A stretch of 64,000 bases of DNA, from the NCBI RefSeq assembly GCF_026339735.1, contig NZ_JAPEQG010000001.1, forward strand, positions 7,462,501 to 7,526,500. Direction: 5' to 3'. This document shows, piece by piece, positions 28,714 through 36,447 of this stretch. Position 1 is the first letter of the stretch. Each line of letters starts with the position of its first letter. The translations under genes were made by a program, and so were the position numbers. Origin of the DNA: Streptomyces sp. NBC_01669. GTDB taxonomy: Bacteria > Actinomycetota > Actinomycetes > Streptomycetales > Streptomycetaceae. Under the pieces are notes generated by a model. That model worked only from the letters and a program-made list of their open reading frames with translations. It had not been told where the DNA came from and made no database searches.

Positions 28714-28878
28714 CACGGGGCCCCGTCGGCCGGAACCCCGGCCGCCGGGGCACTCCGGACCGTCCCCGGCCGTTCCCTGTGTGACGGCCGGGAGGGGGCA
28801 CCTCCCAGCGGTAGCCGGGGGAGGTACGGTTGCCGTTCCACCAGCGCCAGTTGCCTGTACGAGACGGAGTGGCACCGG

Positions 28879-29706
28879 ATGCAGCATGCAGTGGGGGCCC
28901 CGCTGCCGCCGCCCCAAGGACCCGGAAACGGACCTGCCGGCTGGACGCACCAGGCCCAGCACCCCGGCCACCCCGGTCCGCCGGGGCCGCCGCCCCCGCC
29001 CCCTCCCGCGCCCCAGGGCCCCGGCTGGACGGGCCCCGCCCCGCACCACGCCCCGGCGCCCGTGTCCCGGGAGACCACCGGGCACATCCAGCTGCCGCCC
29101 GGCGGCCCCGTGCCGCTGCCCGCACCACCCGCCGAGCCCGGCACGGGCACGGCGACGCTCGCCGTCCTCCTGATCGGCCCCGCGGGCGCGGGCAAGACGA
29201 CCGTGGCCAAACTGTGGGCCAGCCGTCGCCGCGTTCCCACCGCCCACGTCAGCCTCGACGACGTCCGCGAATGGGTCCGCTCCGGCTTCGCCGACCCGCA
29301 GACCGGGTGGAACGACCACTCGGAGGCCCAGTACCGCCTGGCCCGCCGCACCTGCGGCTTCGCCGCCCGTAATTTCCTGGCCAACGGGATCTCCTGCATC
29401 CTCGACGACGCGGTCTTCCCGGACCGCCCCGTCGTGGGCCTGGGCGGCTGGAAGCGTCATGTGGGCCCGGGGCTTCTGCCCGTGGTGCTCCTGCCCGGCC
29501 TGGAGATCGTGCTGGAGCGCAACGCCGCCCGCAGTGGCAACCGCCGCCTCTCGGACGAGGAGGTCGCCCGGATCCACGGACGGATGGCGGGCTGGTACGG
29601 CTCGGGGCTGCCGATCATCGACAACTCGACGTACGACGTGGAGACCACGGCCCGCGTCCTCGACGACGTACTCGCCCGCTCGATAGCCAGCCCGCCGGCC
29701 TGGTGA
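28879..29706 (+). CDS. P-loop kinase-like ATP-binding protein with a polyproline N-terminus
   Basis: 275 residues. The first ~90 are Pro/Gly/His-rich and include seven consecutive prolines (about residues 36-42). A zeta-toxin/AAA_33-type P-loop domain follows: Walker A LIGPAGAGKTTVAK, a Walker B-like SLDDVREW, ILDDAVF, and an arginine-containing lid (RNAARSGNRRLSDEEVARIHGRM). Such proteins phosphorylate small molecules or nucleotides; the substrate is unknown. ATG 28879 follows GACGGAG. It stands in the aroQ-efp interval in the same direction. EF-P, encoded two genes downstream, would be needed to translate its proline run. Confidence 0.85.
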   Translation: MQHAVGAPLPPPQGPGNGPAGWTHQAQHPGHPGPPGPPPPPPPAPQGPGWTGPAPHHAPAPVSRETTGHIQLPPGGPVPLPAPPAEPGTGTATLAVLLIGPAGAGKTTVAKLWASRRRVPTAHVSLDDVREWVRSGFADPQTGWNDHSEAQYRLARRTCGFAARNFLANGISCILDDAVFPDRPVVGLGGWKRHVGPGLLPVVLLPGLEIVLERNAARSGNRRLSDEEVARIHGRMAGWYGSGLPIIDNSTYDVETTARVLDDVLARSIASPPAW

Positions 29707-29804
29707 CGGCAGGCCGGCCCCGGTCTCCGGTCCGGTGGCGGCCGGCCCCCCCGGTCGGATGCGCTGACCGGGCGGCCCGGCGCCCCCGCTCGTAGGCTCG
29801 TGGC

Positions 29805-30914
29805 ATGTCAGAGGTGTACGCCGTCCGCCGCGGGCTGCTCCGCGACCGGTGCGCCGCCGTCGGATCCGCGGCCGCCCTGGTCTCCCGCCCCGCCAACGTC
29901 CGCTATCTCGCGGGCGGAGCGCCCCCGGGTGCCGTGCTGCTGCTCGGCCCCGACGAGGACGTTCTGCTCTGCCCCCGCGCGCCGACCGGCGAACCCGACC
30001 ACGGCCACACCGACGACCAGCTGCGGCTGGCCCTGTTGCCCCCCTCCGGCGGCGAAGACCCGGCGGTCGCCGCAGCCGACCTGGCCACCACCTCCGGCGC
30101 GGAATCGCTGGCCGTCGAGGAACACGATCTGACGGTCTCTCGCCACCGGGCCATGGGCTCGGTCGCCCCGCGGCTCCGGCTGACCGATCTCGGCGCCACG
30201 GTCGAGCAGCTGCGCATCGTCAAGGACGAGGAGGAGATCGCCTGTCTGCGGATCGCCGCCGAGATCACCGACCAGGCTCTCGGCGAACTCCTCGAATCGA
30301 TTCTGGTCGGCCGCACCGAACGGCACCTCGCCCTGGAACTGGAACGGCGCCTGGTGGACCACGGCGCCGACGGCCCCGCCTTCGCCACTTCGGTCGCCAC
30401 CGGACCCAACTCGGGTCAGGGCCGCCACCGGCCCTCGGACCGGCGCGTGGAGGAGGGAGATTTCCTCTCCGTCTGTCTCGGCGCGAACTATCGTGGCTAC
30501 CGGTGCGAGATCGGCCGTACGTTTGTCATCGGGACCGCGCCGGCCGCCTGGCAGATCGATCTGTACGACCTGGTTTTCGCCGCTCAGCGGGCCGGACGCG
30601 AGGCTCTCGTGCCGGGCGCGGCATACCGCGATGTGGACCGCGCGGCCCGGCATCTCCTGGACTCCGCAGGCCACGGAGAGTGCCTCGCACCCTGGACCGG
30701 GCACGGTGTGGGACTCGAAATCGACGAGGACCCGCAGCTGGCACCGGCAGCCATGGGTAAACTGGACGCTTGTGTGCCGGTCACCGTCGAACCGGGGGTC
30801 CACCTCCCGGGCCGGGGCGGGGTCCGGATCGATGACACGCTCGTCGTGCGCCCCGAGGCGGACGGCGGACCCGAGCTACTCACCATTACGACCAAGGAGC
30901 TGCTCGCGCTCTAG
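29805..30914 (+). CDS. Aminopeptidase P-like (M24) protein with altered metal ligands
   Basis: 369 residues with the pita-bread fold of Xaa-Pro peptidases: N-terminal creatinase-like domain (1-140) and catalytic-type domain (145-369). Compared with the five metal ligands of E. coli PepP (Asp, Asp, His, Glu, Glu), it shows C224, E235, H300, E329 and D343; the active-site His of the VHD/IHE motif is D307. The fold residues ANYRGYRCEIGRTF, GHGVGL, TVEPG and GGVRIDDT are kept. It may therefore be inactive or bind metal differently. It stands just upstream of efp, as aminopeptidase P genes often do. Confidence 0.88.
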   Translation: MSEVYAVRRGLLRDRCAAVGSAAALVSRPANVRYLAGGAPPGAVLLLGPDEDVLLCPRAPTGEPDHGHTDDQLRLALLPPSGGEDPAVAAADLATTSGAESLAVEEHDLTVSRHRAMGSVAPRLRLTDLGATVEQLRIVKDEEEIACLRIAAEITDQALGELLESILVGRTERHLALELERRLVDHGADGPAFATSVATGPNSGQGRHRPSDRRVEEGDFLSVCLGANYRGYRCEIGRTFVIGTAPAAWQIDLYDLVFAAQRAGREALVPGAAYRDVDRAARHLLDSAGHGECLAPWTGHGVGLEIDEDPQLAPAAMGKLDACVPVTVEPGVHLPGRGGVRIDDTLVVRPEADGGPELLTITTKELLAL

Positions 30915-30963
30915 CGCGCATCCTTGGCCGTCCACCAGCTTCAGTCCAGGAGATTCCGCAACC

Positions 30964-31530
30964 GTGGCTTCCACGAACGACCTCAAGAACGGCCTGGTGC
31001 TCAAGCTCGACGGAGGCCAGCTCTGGTCCGTCGTCGAGTTCCAGCACGTCAAGCCCGGCAAGGGCCCGGCTTTCGTGCGCACCAAGCTCAAGAACGTGCT
31101 CTCCGGCAAGGTCGTCGACAAGACGTTCAACGCCGGCGTGAAGGTCGAGACGGCCACCATTGACCGCCGCGACATGCAGTTCTCGTACATGGACGGCGAG
31201 TACTTCGTCTTCATGGACATGGACACGTACGACCAGCTGATGGTCGACCGCAAGGCTGTCGGCGACGCCGCCAACTTCCTCATCGAGGGCTTCACGGCCT
31301 CCGTGGCCCAGCACGAGGGCGAGGTGCTCTACGTCGAGCTGCCGGCCGCCGTCGAGCTGACCATCCAGCACACCGACCCGGGCGTGCAGGGTGACCGCTC
31401 CACCGGTGGCACCAAGCCCGCCACGCTGGAGACCGGTTACGAGATCGGCGTCCCGCTCTTCATCACCACCGGTGAGAAGATCAAGGTCGACACCCGCACG
31501 GGCGACTACCTCGGCCGGGTGAACAGCTAA
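30964..31530 (+). CDS. efp: Elongation factor P
   Basis: 188 residues with the three beta-barrel domains of EF-P, which relieves ribosomes stalled on proline runs. The tip loop of domain I reads HVKPGKGPAFVRTKL, the PGKGP type seen in actinobacteria, where the tip lysine is thought to work without the beta-lysyl modification; no EpmA or EpmB homologue lies nearby. GTG at 30964 is chosen over a longer upstream frame because AGGAG precedes it and the family begins MASTNDLKNG. nusB starts two bases after its stop. Confidence 0.97.
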   Translation: MASTNDLKNGLVLKLDGGQLWSVVEFQHVKPGKGPAFVRTKLKNVLSGKVVDKTFNAGVKVETATIDRRDMQFSYMDGEYFVFMDMDTYDQLMVDRKAVGDAANFLIEGFTASVAQHEGEVLYVELPAAVELTIQHTDPGVQGDRSTGGTKPATLETGYEIGVPLFITTGEKIKVDTRTGDYLGRVNS

Positions 31531-31532
31531 CC

Positions 31533-31964
31533 GTGGCTGCCCGGAACACGGCCCGCAAGCGCGCCTTCCAGATTCTCTTCGAGGCCGACCAGCGCGGTGA
31601 GTCCGTGCAGACGGTCCTCGCGGACTGGGTTCGGCACTCGCGGTCCGACACCCGTCAGCCGCCGGTCACCGAGTACACGATGGAGCTCGTCGAGGGGTAC
31701 GCGCAGTACGCCGACCGGATCGACGACCTCATCATCACCTACGCCGTGGACTGGGAGATCGACCGTATGCCGGTCGTCGACCGGAACATCCTGCGGCTCG
31801 GTGCGTACGAGCTGATCTGGGTGGACGGGACGCCGGACGCGGTGGTCATCGACGAGGCGGTGCAGCTTGCCAAGGAGTTCTCCACGGATGACTCCCCAGC
31901 CTTTGTGAACGGGCTGCTCGCCCGGTTCAAGGACCTCAAGCCGAACCTTCGCCGCGAGGCGTAG
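31533..31964 (+). CDS. nusB: Transcription antitermination factor NusB
   Basis: 143 residues, all helical. With NusE(S10) it binds boxA RNA to support antitermination and rRNA maturation. The typical N-terminus ARNTARKRAFQILFEAD and the DRNILRLGAYELIW and DEAVQLAKEFSTDDSPAFVNGLL motifs are present. It follows efp with two bases between and shares its transcript; a strong terminator follows. Confidence 0.96.
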   Translation: MAARNTARKRAFQILFEADQRGESVQTVLADWVRHSRSDTRQPPVTEYTMELVEGYAQYADRIDDLIITYAVDWEIDRMPVVDRNILRLGAYELIWVDGTPDAVVIDEAVQLAKEFSTDDSPAFVNGLLARFKDLKPNLRREA

Positions 31965-31985
31965 GCTGCGGCGGCGTTCAGCCCA

Positions 31986-32021
31986 CGAAGGGCCCACGGT
32001 CGGGTGACCGTGGGCCCTTCG
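31986..32021 (+). terminator. Terminator after nusB
   Basis: A perfect 16-bp stem (31986-32001 with 32006-32021) and GGGT loop lie 22 bases after nusB. The ~170 bases that follow, up to the bldD terminator, contain no recognisable gene. Confidence 0.85.
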
Positions 32022-32196
32022 GCGTGCGGGGCCCCTGGGCGGGGCGGGTCTGCTGCGTGGTGCGGTGCCCCGGACCCGGGTGCGAGAACCGCACCGCCCC
32101 CCGCGGTGGCCCCGCACCCCGGACCGGGGCAGAAGAAACGCCGGGCTGCCGGGGCCCGAAAAGGCGCCTGGCAACCCGGCGGTACGTTTCTGCTGG

Positions 32197-32214
32197 CCGG
32201 GGCTTCAGCCCCGG
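32197..32214 (-). terminator. Small hairpin after bldD
   Basis: A 7-bp GC stem (32197-32203 with 32208-32214) and 4-base loop sit a few bases beyond the bldD stop on the minus strand. Confidence 0.5.
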
Positions 32215-32217
32215 ACG

Positions 32218-32718
32218 TCAGCCTTCCTCGTGGGCAACCGCGCGACGCGCGTCCGCGTCCAGCACGCCCCAGCTGATCAGCTGTTCCGTGAGCACGGACG
32301 GCGACTGGTCGTAGATCACGGCCAGCGTGCGCAGGTCGTCCTGGCGGATCGAGAGCACCTTGCCGTTGTAGTCACCGCGCTGGCTCTGGATCGTCGCGGC
32401 GTAGCGCTGCAGCGGTCCGGCCTTCTCCGGCGGGACGTGGGCAAGCCGCTCCAGGTCCAGGACGAGCTTCGGCGGCGGCTCTGCGGCCCCGCCCGGCGTC
32501 GTACCGGGCAGAAGCTCCTGCACCGGGACCCCGTAGAAGTCCGCCAGCTCGGCGAGGCGCTGTACGGTGACGGCGCGGTCGCCACGCTCGTACGAGCCGA
32601 CCACGACGGCCTTCCAGCGGCCCTGGGACTTCTCCTCCACGCCATGGAGGGAGAGGCCCTGCTGGGTGCGGATGGCACGGAGCTTGGCCCCGAGCTGTTT
32701 TGCGTATTCGCTGGACAT
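32218..32718 (-). CDS. bldD: Developmental master repressor BldD
   Basis: 166 residues: an N-terminal XRE-type helix-turn-helix (about 5-70) and a C-terminal domain that binds cyclic di-GMP. The signature is complete: RGD at 114-116, eight residues, then RQDD at 125-128. In streptomycetes a c-di-GMP tetramer holds two BldD C-terminal domains together so that the dimer represses sporulation and antibiotic genes during vegetative growth. The ATG at 32718 is followed by the family start MSSEYAKQLGAKLRAIR. Two BldD boxes lie directly upstream, which implies autoregulation. It diverges from pyrR. Confidence 0.98.
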   Translation of the reverse strand: MSSEYAKQLGAKLRAIRTQQGLSLHGVEEKSQGRWKAVVVGSYERGDRAVTVQRLAELADFYGVPVQELLPGTTPGGAAEPPPKLVLDLERLAHVPPEKAGPLQRYAATIQSQRGDYNGKVLSIRQDDLRTLAVIYDQSPSVLTEQLISWGVLDADARRAVAHEEG

Positions 32719-32741
32719 AAGGCTCCCCGGACGAAGTCTGG

Positions 32742-32769
32742 TAACTCACTGTGAGGTTACGCAGCGTTA
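32742..32769. promoter_or_regulatory. Two adjacent BldD boxes in the bldD promoter
   Basis: TTACGCAGCGTTA at 32757-32769 fits the BldD consensus TNACNC(A/T)GNGTNA at every fixed position. TAACTCACTGTGA at 32742-32754 fits with one mismatch. Their centres are 15 bp apart, 24-50 bp upstream of the bldD start codon. BldD is known to bind its own promoter. Confidence 0.8.
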
Positions 32770-32868
32770 CTTGGATGCGTCAAGCCGAATGGTCCGGACC
32801 GGCACCTCCCGGGGGTGCGACCAGGGGCTGGTACAAGCCCTGGTAACGTTGATGACGCAATTTCGACG

Positions 32869-32904
32869 TCCTTTAAGGTCCGTCCAGTGAGGCGGAGAAG
32901 GAGG
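32869..32904 (+). promoter_or_regulatory. PyrR-binding RNA hairpin over the pyrR ribosome-binding site
   Basis: The leader contains the PyrR recognition pattern: hexaloop CAGTGA (32885-32890, fits CNGNGA) on an upper stem CCGTC/GGCGG (32880-32884 with 32891-32895), an internal bulge with AGA, and a lower stem TCCTT/AAGGA (32869-32873 with 32898-32902). The core TCCAGTGAGGC resembles the Bacillus anti-antiterminator sequence. The right arm of the lower stem is the pyrR Shine-Dalgarno AAGGAGG (32898-32904), so PyrR binding should block translation, as described for mycobacteria. No terminator hairpin follows, so transcription attenuation is unlikely. Confidence 0.8.
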
Positions 32905-32914
32905 TCCGTTTCTT

Positions 32915-33499
32915 ATGGACGCACAGCACGAAGCCACCGGCAATGCGGCACGCCCCGTTCTGGAGGCTCCCGACATCGCCCGAGTACTGACCCGCATCGC
33001 CCACGAAATCGTCGAACGCGCCAAGGGCGCCGACGACGTGGTCCTGCTCGGCATCCCGACCCGAGGTGTCTTTCTCGCCCGTCGGCTCGCCGACAAGCTC
33101 CAGGAGATCACCGGCCGGAAGATGCCGGTCGGCTCCCTCGACATCACCATGTACCGCGACGACCTGCGGCTGCGCCCGGCGCGCGCCCTGGCCCGCACCG
33201 AGATCCCCGGCGAGGGCATCGAGGGCCGCCTGGTCGTTCTGGTGGACGATGTTCTCTTCTCCGGCCGCACGATCCGCGCCGCGCTCGACGCGCTCGGCGA
33301 CATCGGCCGGCCCCGCGCGGTGCAGCTTGGGGTCCTCGTCGACCGAGGCCACCGCGAGCTCCCGATCCGTGCCGACTACGTCGGCAAGAACCTCCCCACG
33401 TCGCTGCGGGAGACGGTCAAGGTCCAGCTCGCCGAGGAGGACGGCCGTGACGCCGTACTGCTCGGCGTCCAGCAGACCGCCCCGGCAGGCGAGCAGTAG
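32915..33499 (+). CDS. pyrR: Pyrimidine operon regulator / uracil phosphoribosyltransferase PyrR
   Basis: 194 residues of the PRTase fold with the PRPP motif VVLVDDVLFSGRTIRAALDAL. PyrR binds pyr mRNA when UMP/UTP is high; many homologues also have weak uracil phosphoribosyltransferase activity. Family features GIPTRGVFLARRLA and the C-terminal ADYVGKNLPTSL are present. The ATG is 10 bases after AAGGAGG, itself part of the PyrR-binding hairpin, so the protein should repress its own operon. First gene of pyrR-B-C-carAB-D-F. Confidence 0.97.
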   Translation: MDAQHEATGNAARPVLEAPDIARVLTRIAHEIVERAKGADDVVLLGIPTRGVFLARRLADKLQEITGRKMPVGSLDITMYRDDLRLRPARALARTEIPGEGIEGRLVVLVDDVLFSGRTIRAALDALGDIGRPRAVQLGVLVDRGHRELPIRADYVGKNLPTSLRETVKVQLAEEDGRDAVLLGVQQTAPAGEQ

Positions 33500-33581
33500 C
33501 TGCACACATTCCGTACGACGCACCGGTCGTACGACAGCTTCCGCGCGCCCGCATGCCTGAACTCTCCAGGAGAACACCCAG

Positions 33582-34583
33582 ATGAAGCGTCACCTCATCT
33601 CGGCCGCCGACCTCACCCGCGACGACGCCGTCCTGATCCTCGACACCGCCGAGGAGATGGCCCGGGTAGCGGACCGGCCGATCAAGAAACTCCCGACCCT
33701 GCGCGGCCGTACCGTCGTCAACCTCTTCTTCGAGGACTCGACGCGCACCCGCATCTCCTTCGAGGCCGCTGCCAAGCGCCTCTCCGCCGATGTCATCAAC
33801 TTCTCCGCGAAGGGCTCGTCGGTCTCCAAGGGCGAGTCGCTCAAGGACACCGCGCTGACCCTGGAGGCGATGGGCGCCGACGCCGTCGTCATCCGGCACG
33901 GTGCCTCCGGCGCCCCGTACCGCCTCGCGACGTCCGGCTGGATCGACGGAGCCGTCGTCAACGCCGGTGACGGCACCCATGAGCACCCCACCCAGGCGTT
34001 GCTCGACGCGTTCACCATGCGTCGCCGGCTGGTCGGCGCCGACGCCGGCCTGGGCCGGGACCTGGACGGACGGCGGATCACCATCGTCGGCGACATCCTG
34101 CACAGCCGGGTCGCCCGCTCCAATGTCCACCTGCTGCACACGCTCGGCGCCCATGTCACCCTGGTGGCCCCGCCGACCCTCGTGCCGGTGGGCGTGGAGC
34201 AGTGGCCCTGCGAGGTCAGCTACAGCCTCGACGAGGTGCTGCCGAAGTCCGACGCGGTGATGATGCTGCGTGTGCAGCGCGAACGGATGAACGCCGCGTA
34301 CTTCCCGACCGAGCGCGAGTACTCGCGCCGCTACGGCCTGGACGGCGAGCGCATGGCCAGGATGCCGGAGCACGCCATCGTCATGCACCCCGGCCCGATG
34401 GTCCGCGGCATGGAGATCACCGCCGAGGTCGCCGACTCCGACCGCTGCACGGCCGTCGAGCAGGTCGCCAACGGTGTCTCCATCCGGATGGCGGTGCTCT
34501 ATCTGCTGCTGGGTGGGTCCGAGCCCGCCACCACCCTTGATCGAAACGCTGCGCGCCCCGCTGATTCCGAGGAGAACAAGTAA
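33582..34583 (+). CDS. pyrB: Aspartate carbamoyltransferase catalytic chain
   Basis: 333 residues. It joins carbamoyl phosphate and aspartate, the committed pyrimidine step. The carbamoyl-phosphate motif FFEDSTRTRISFE, the GESLKDT loop, the NAGDGTHEHPTQALLDAFT motif and HPGPMVRG near the end are intact. There is no regulatory PyrI chain nearby, which is normal for actinobacteria. AGGAGA stands before the ATG at 33582; pyrC begins two bases after its stop. Confidence 0.97.
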   Translation: MKRHLISAADLTRDDAVLILDTAEEMARVADRPIKKLPTLRGRTVVNLFFEDSTRTRISFEAAAKRLSADVINFSAKGSSVSKGESLKDTALTLEAMGADAVVIRHGASGAPYRLATSGWIDGAVVNAGDGTHEHPTQALLDAFTMRRRLVGADAGLGRDLDGRRITIVGDILHSRVARSNVHLLHTLGAHVTLVAPPTLVPVGVEQWPCEVSYSLDEVLPKSDAVMMLRVQRERMNAAYFPTEREYSRRYGLDGERMARMPEHAIVMHPGPMVRGMEITAEVADSDRCTAVEQVANGVSIRMAVLYLLLGGSEPATTLDRNAARPADSEENK

Positions 34584-34585
34584 TC

Positions 34586-35872
34586 ATGAGCAAGATCCTT
34601 ATCCGCGGCGCGAAGGTCCTCGGTGGCGAGCCCCAGGACGTCCTGATCGACGGCGAGACCATTGCAGAGGTCGGTGCCGGTATCGATGCCGGCGACGCGA
34701 CCGTCGTCGAAGCCGAGGGGCAGGTTCTGCTGCCCGGTCTGGTCGACCTGCACACCCATCTGCGTGAGCCCGGGCGCGAGGACTCCGAGACCGTTCTCAC
34801 CGGCACCAAGGCGGCGGCGGTCGGTGGCTTCACCGCCGTGCACGCCATGGCCAACACCTTCCCGGTCGCCGACACCGCCGGTGTCGTGGAGCAGGTCTGG
34901 CGGCTCGGCAAGGAGTCCGGCTACTGCGACGTGCAGCCGATCGGCGCCGTCACCGTCGGGCTGGAGGGCAAGCAGCTCGCCGAGCTCGGCGCCATGAACG
35001 ATTCGGCCGCTGGAGTGAAAGTCTTCTCCGACGACGGCAAGTGTGTCGACGACGCGGTGATCATGCGGCGGGCGCTGGAGTACGTGAAGGCGTTCGACGG
35101 TGTCGTCGCCCAGCACGCCCAGGAGCCCCGCCTGACCGAGGGCGCCCAGATGAACGAGGGCATCGTCTCGGCCGAGCTCGGTCTCGGTGGATGGCCGGCC
35201 GTCGCCGAGGAGTCGATCATCGCCCGCGATGTTCTCCTCGCCGCCCACGTCAGCTCGCGGGTGCACATCTGCCACCTGTCGACCGCCGGCTCGGTGGAGA
35301 TCGTCCGCTGGGCCAAGTCCAAGGGCTGGAACGTGACCGCCGAGGTCACCCCGCACCACCTGCTCCTCACCGACGAGCTCGTACGGTCGTACAACCCGGT
35401 CTACAAGGTGAACCCGCCGCTGCGCACCGAGGCCGACGTGCTGGCCCTGCGCGAGGCGCTCGCCGACGGCACGATCGACTGTGTCGCCACCGACCACGCC
35501 CCGCACCCGCACGAGGACAAGGACTGCGAGTGGGCCGCGGCGGCCATGGGCATGGTGGGTCTGGAGACCGCGCTCTCCGTCGTCCAGCAGACGATGGTCG
35601 AGACGGGGCTCCTCGACTGGGCGGGCGTCGCCGACCGGATGTCGTTCCGCCCGGCCGCCATCGGCCGGCTCGACGGACACGGCCGCCCCGTCTCGGCCGG
35701 TGAGCCTGCCAACCTCACGCTGGTCGATCCGGCATACCGTGGAGTCGTGGACCCCGCGGGCTTCGCCTCCCGCAGCCGCAATACCCCGTACGAGGGGCGC
35801 GAGCTGCCGGGGCGCGTCACCCATACGTTCCTGCGGGGCCGTGCCACGGTCGTCGACGGGAAGCTCGCGTGA
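34586..35872 (+). CDS. pyrC: Dihydroorotase (type I)
   Basis: 428 residues of the amidohydrolase fold. It cyclises carbamoyl aspartate to dihydroorotate. The zinc ligands lie in DLHTHLREPG (HxH), in HICHLSTAG and in VTPHHLLLTD; the catalytic Asp lies in ATDHAPH. The length and motifs mark the larger type I enzyme common in Gram-positive bacteria. A GAGGAG at the end of pyrB serves as ribosome site. Its TGA overlaps the GTG of the next gene. Confidence 0.97.
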   Translation: MSKILIRGAKVLGGEPQDVLIDGETIAEVGAGIDAGDATVVEAEGQVLLPGLVDLHTHLREPGREDSETVLTGTKAAAVGGFTAVHAMANTFPVADTAGVVEQVWRLGKESGYCDVQPIGAVTVGLEGKQLAELGAMNDSAAGVKVFSDDGKCVDDAVIMRRALEYVKAFDGVVAQHAQEPRLTEGAQMNEGIVSAELGLGGWPAVAEESIIARDVLLAAHVSSRVHICHLSTAGSVEIVRWAKSKGWNVTAEVTPHHLLLTDELVRSYNPVYKVNPPLRTEADVLALREALADGTIDCVATDHAPHPHEDKDCEWAAAAMGMVGLETALSVVQQTMVETGLLDWAGVADRMSFRPAAIGRLDGHGRPVSAGEPANLTLVDPAYRGVVDPAGFASRSRNTPYEGRELPGRVTHTFLRGRATVVDGKLA

Positions 35873-36447
35873 CATCACTGACCCCCCTGTACCAGCTGGC
35901 CGCCGAGCAGAAGTCGGCGGACGTGACCGACTGGTCCGCCCGCATCAGCTGGGTGATCGGACTGATCGTCTTCATCGCCTTCATCTACTGGCTGATGCGC
36001 CAGGGGTGGAAGTGGCGGGGGAGCCTGCAGTCCGATCTGCCGGAGCTGCCCGCCACGCCGGAGGGGTACGCCGACGGCGAGCCACTGCTGACGATGACCG
36101 GCCGCTACCACGCCTCGACGACCGCCGGGCAGTGGCTCGACCGGATCGTCGCCCACGGCCTCGGTACCCGCAGCCGCGTGGAGCTCACGCTGACCGAGCA
36201 GGGACTCGACGTCGTACGCCCCGGAGCAGCCGACTTCTTCGTCCCGGCCGCGCAGCTGCGTGACGCCCGGCTCGACAAGGGCATCGCGGGCAAGGTCCTC
36301 CCGGAGGGCGGACTGCTGATCATCACCTGGGCGCTCGGCGACAAGCTGATCGACTCCGGCTTCCGCTCCGACCGCTCGGCCGAACACCCGGCCTGGGTCG
36401 ACGCCATTCACCACCTCACCAGCACTACGGAAGGCACCGCACGATGA
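35869..36447 (+). CDS. Membrane protein with PH-like domain inside the pyr operon
   Basis: 192 residues: one N-terminal membrane helix (about 24-44, ARISWVIGLIVFIAFIYWLM), then a soluble domain of about 130 residues with the beta pattern of bacterial PH-like (YdbT/YQXD-type) domains. The function is unknown. It overlaps both neighbours (GTGA with pyrC, ATGA with carA), so it is translated as part of the operon. The same gene stands here in other streptomycetes as far as I recall, which suggests a lasting but unexplained link to pyrimidine synthesis or the membrane. Confidence 0.88.
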   Translation: MTSLTPLYQLAAEQKSADVTDWSARISWVIGLIVFIAFIYWLMRQGWKWRGSLQSDLPELPATPEGYADGEPLLTMTGRYHASTTAGQWLDRIVAHGLGTRSRVELTLTEQGLDVVRPGAADFFVPAAQLRDARLDKGIAGKVLPEGGLLIITWALGDKLIDSGFRSDRSAEHPAWVDAIHHLTSTTEGTAR

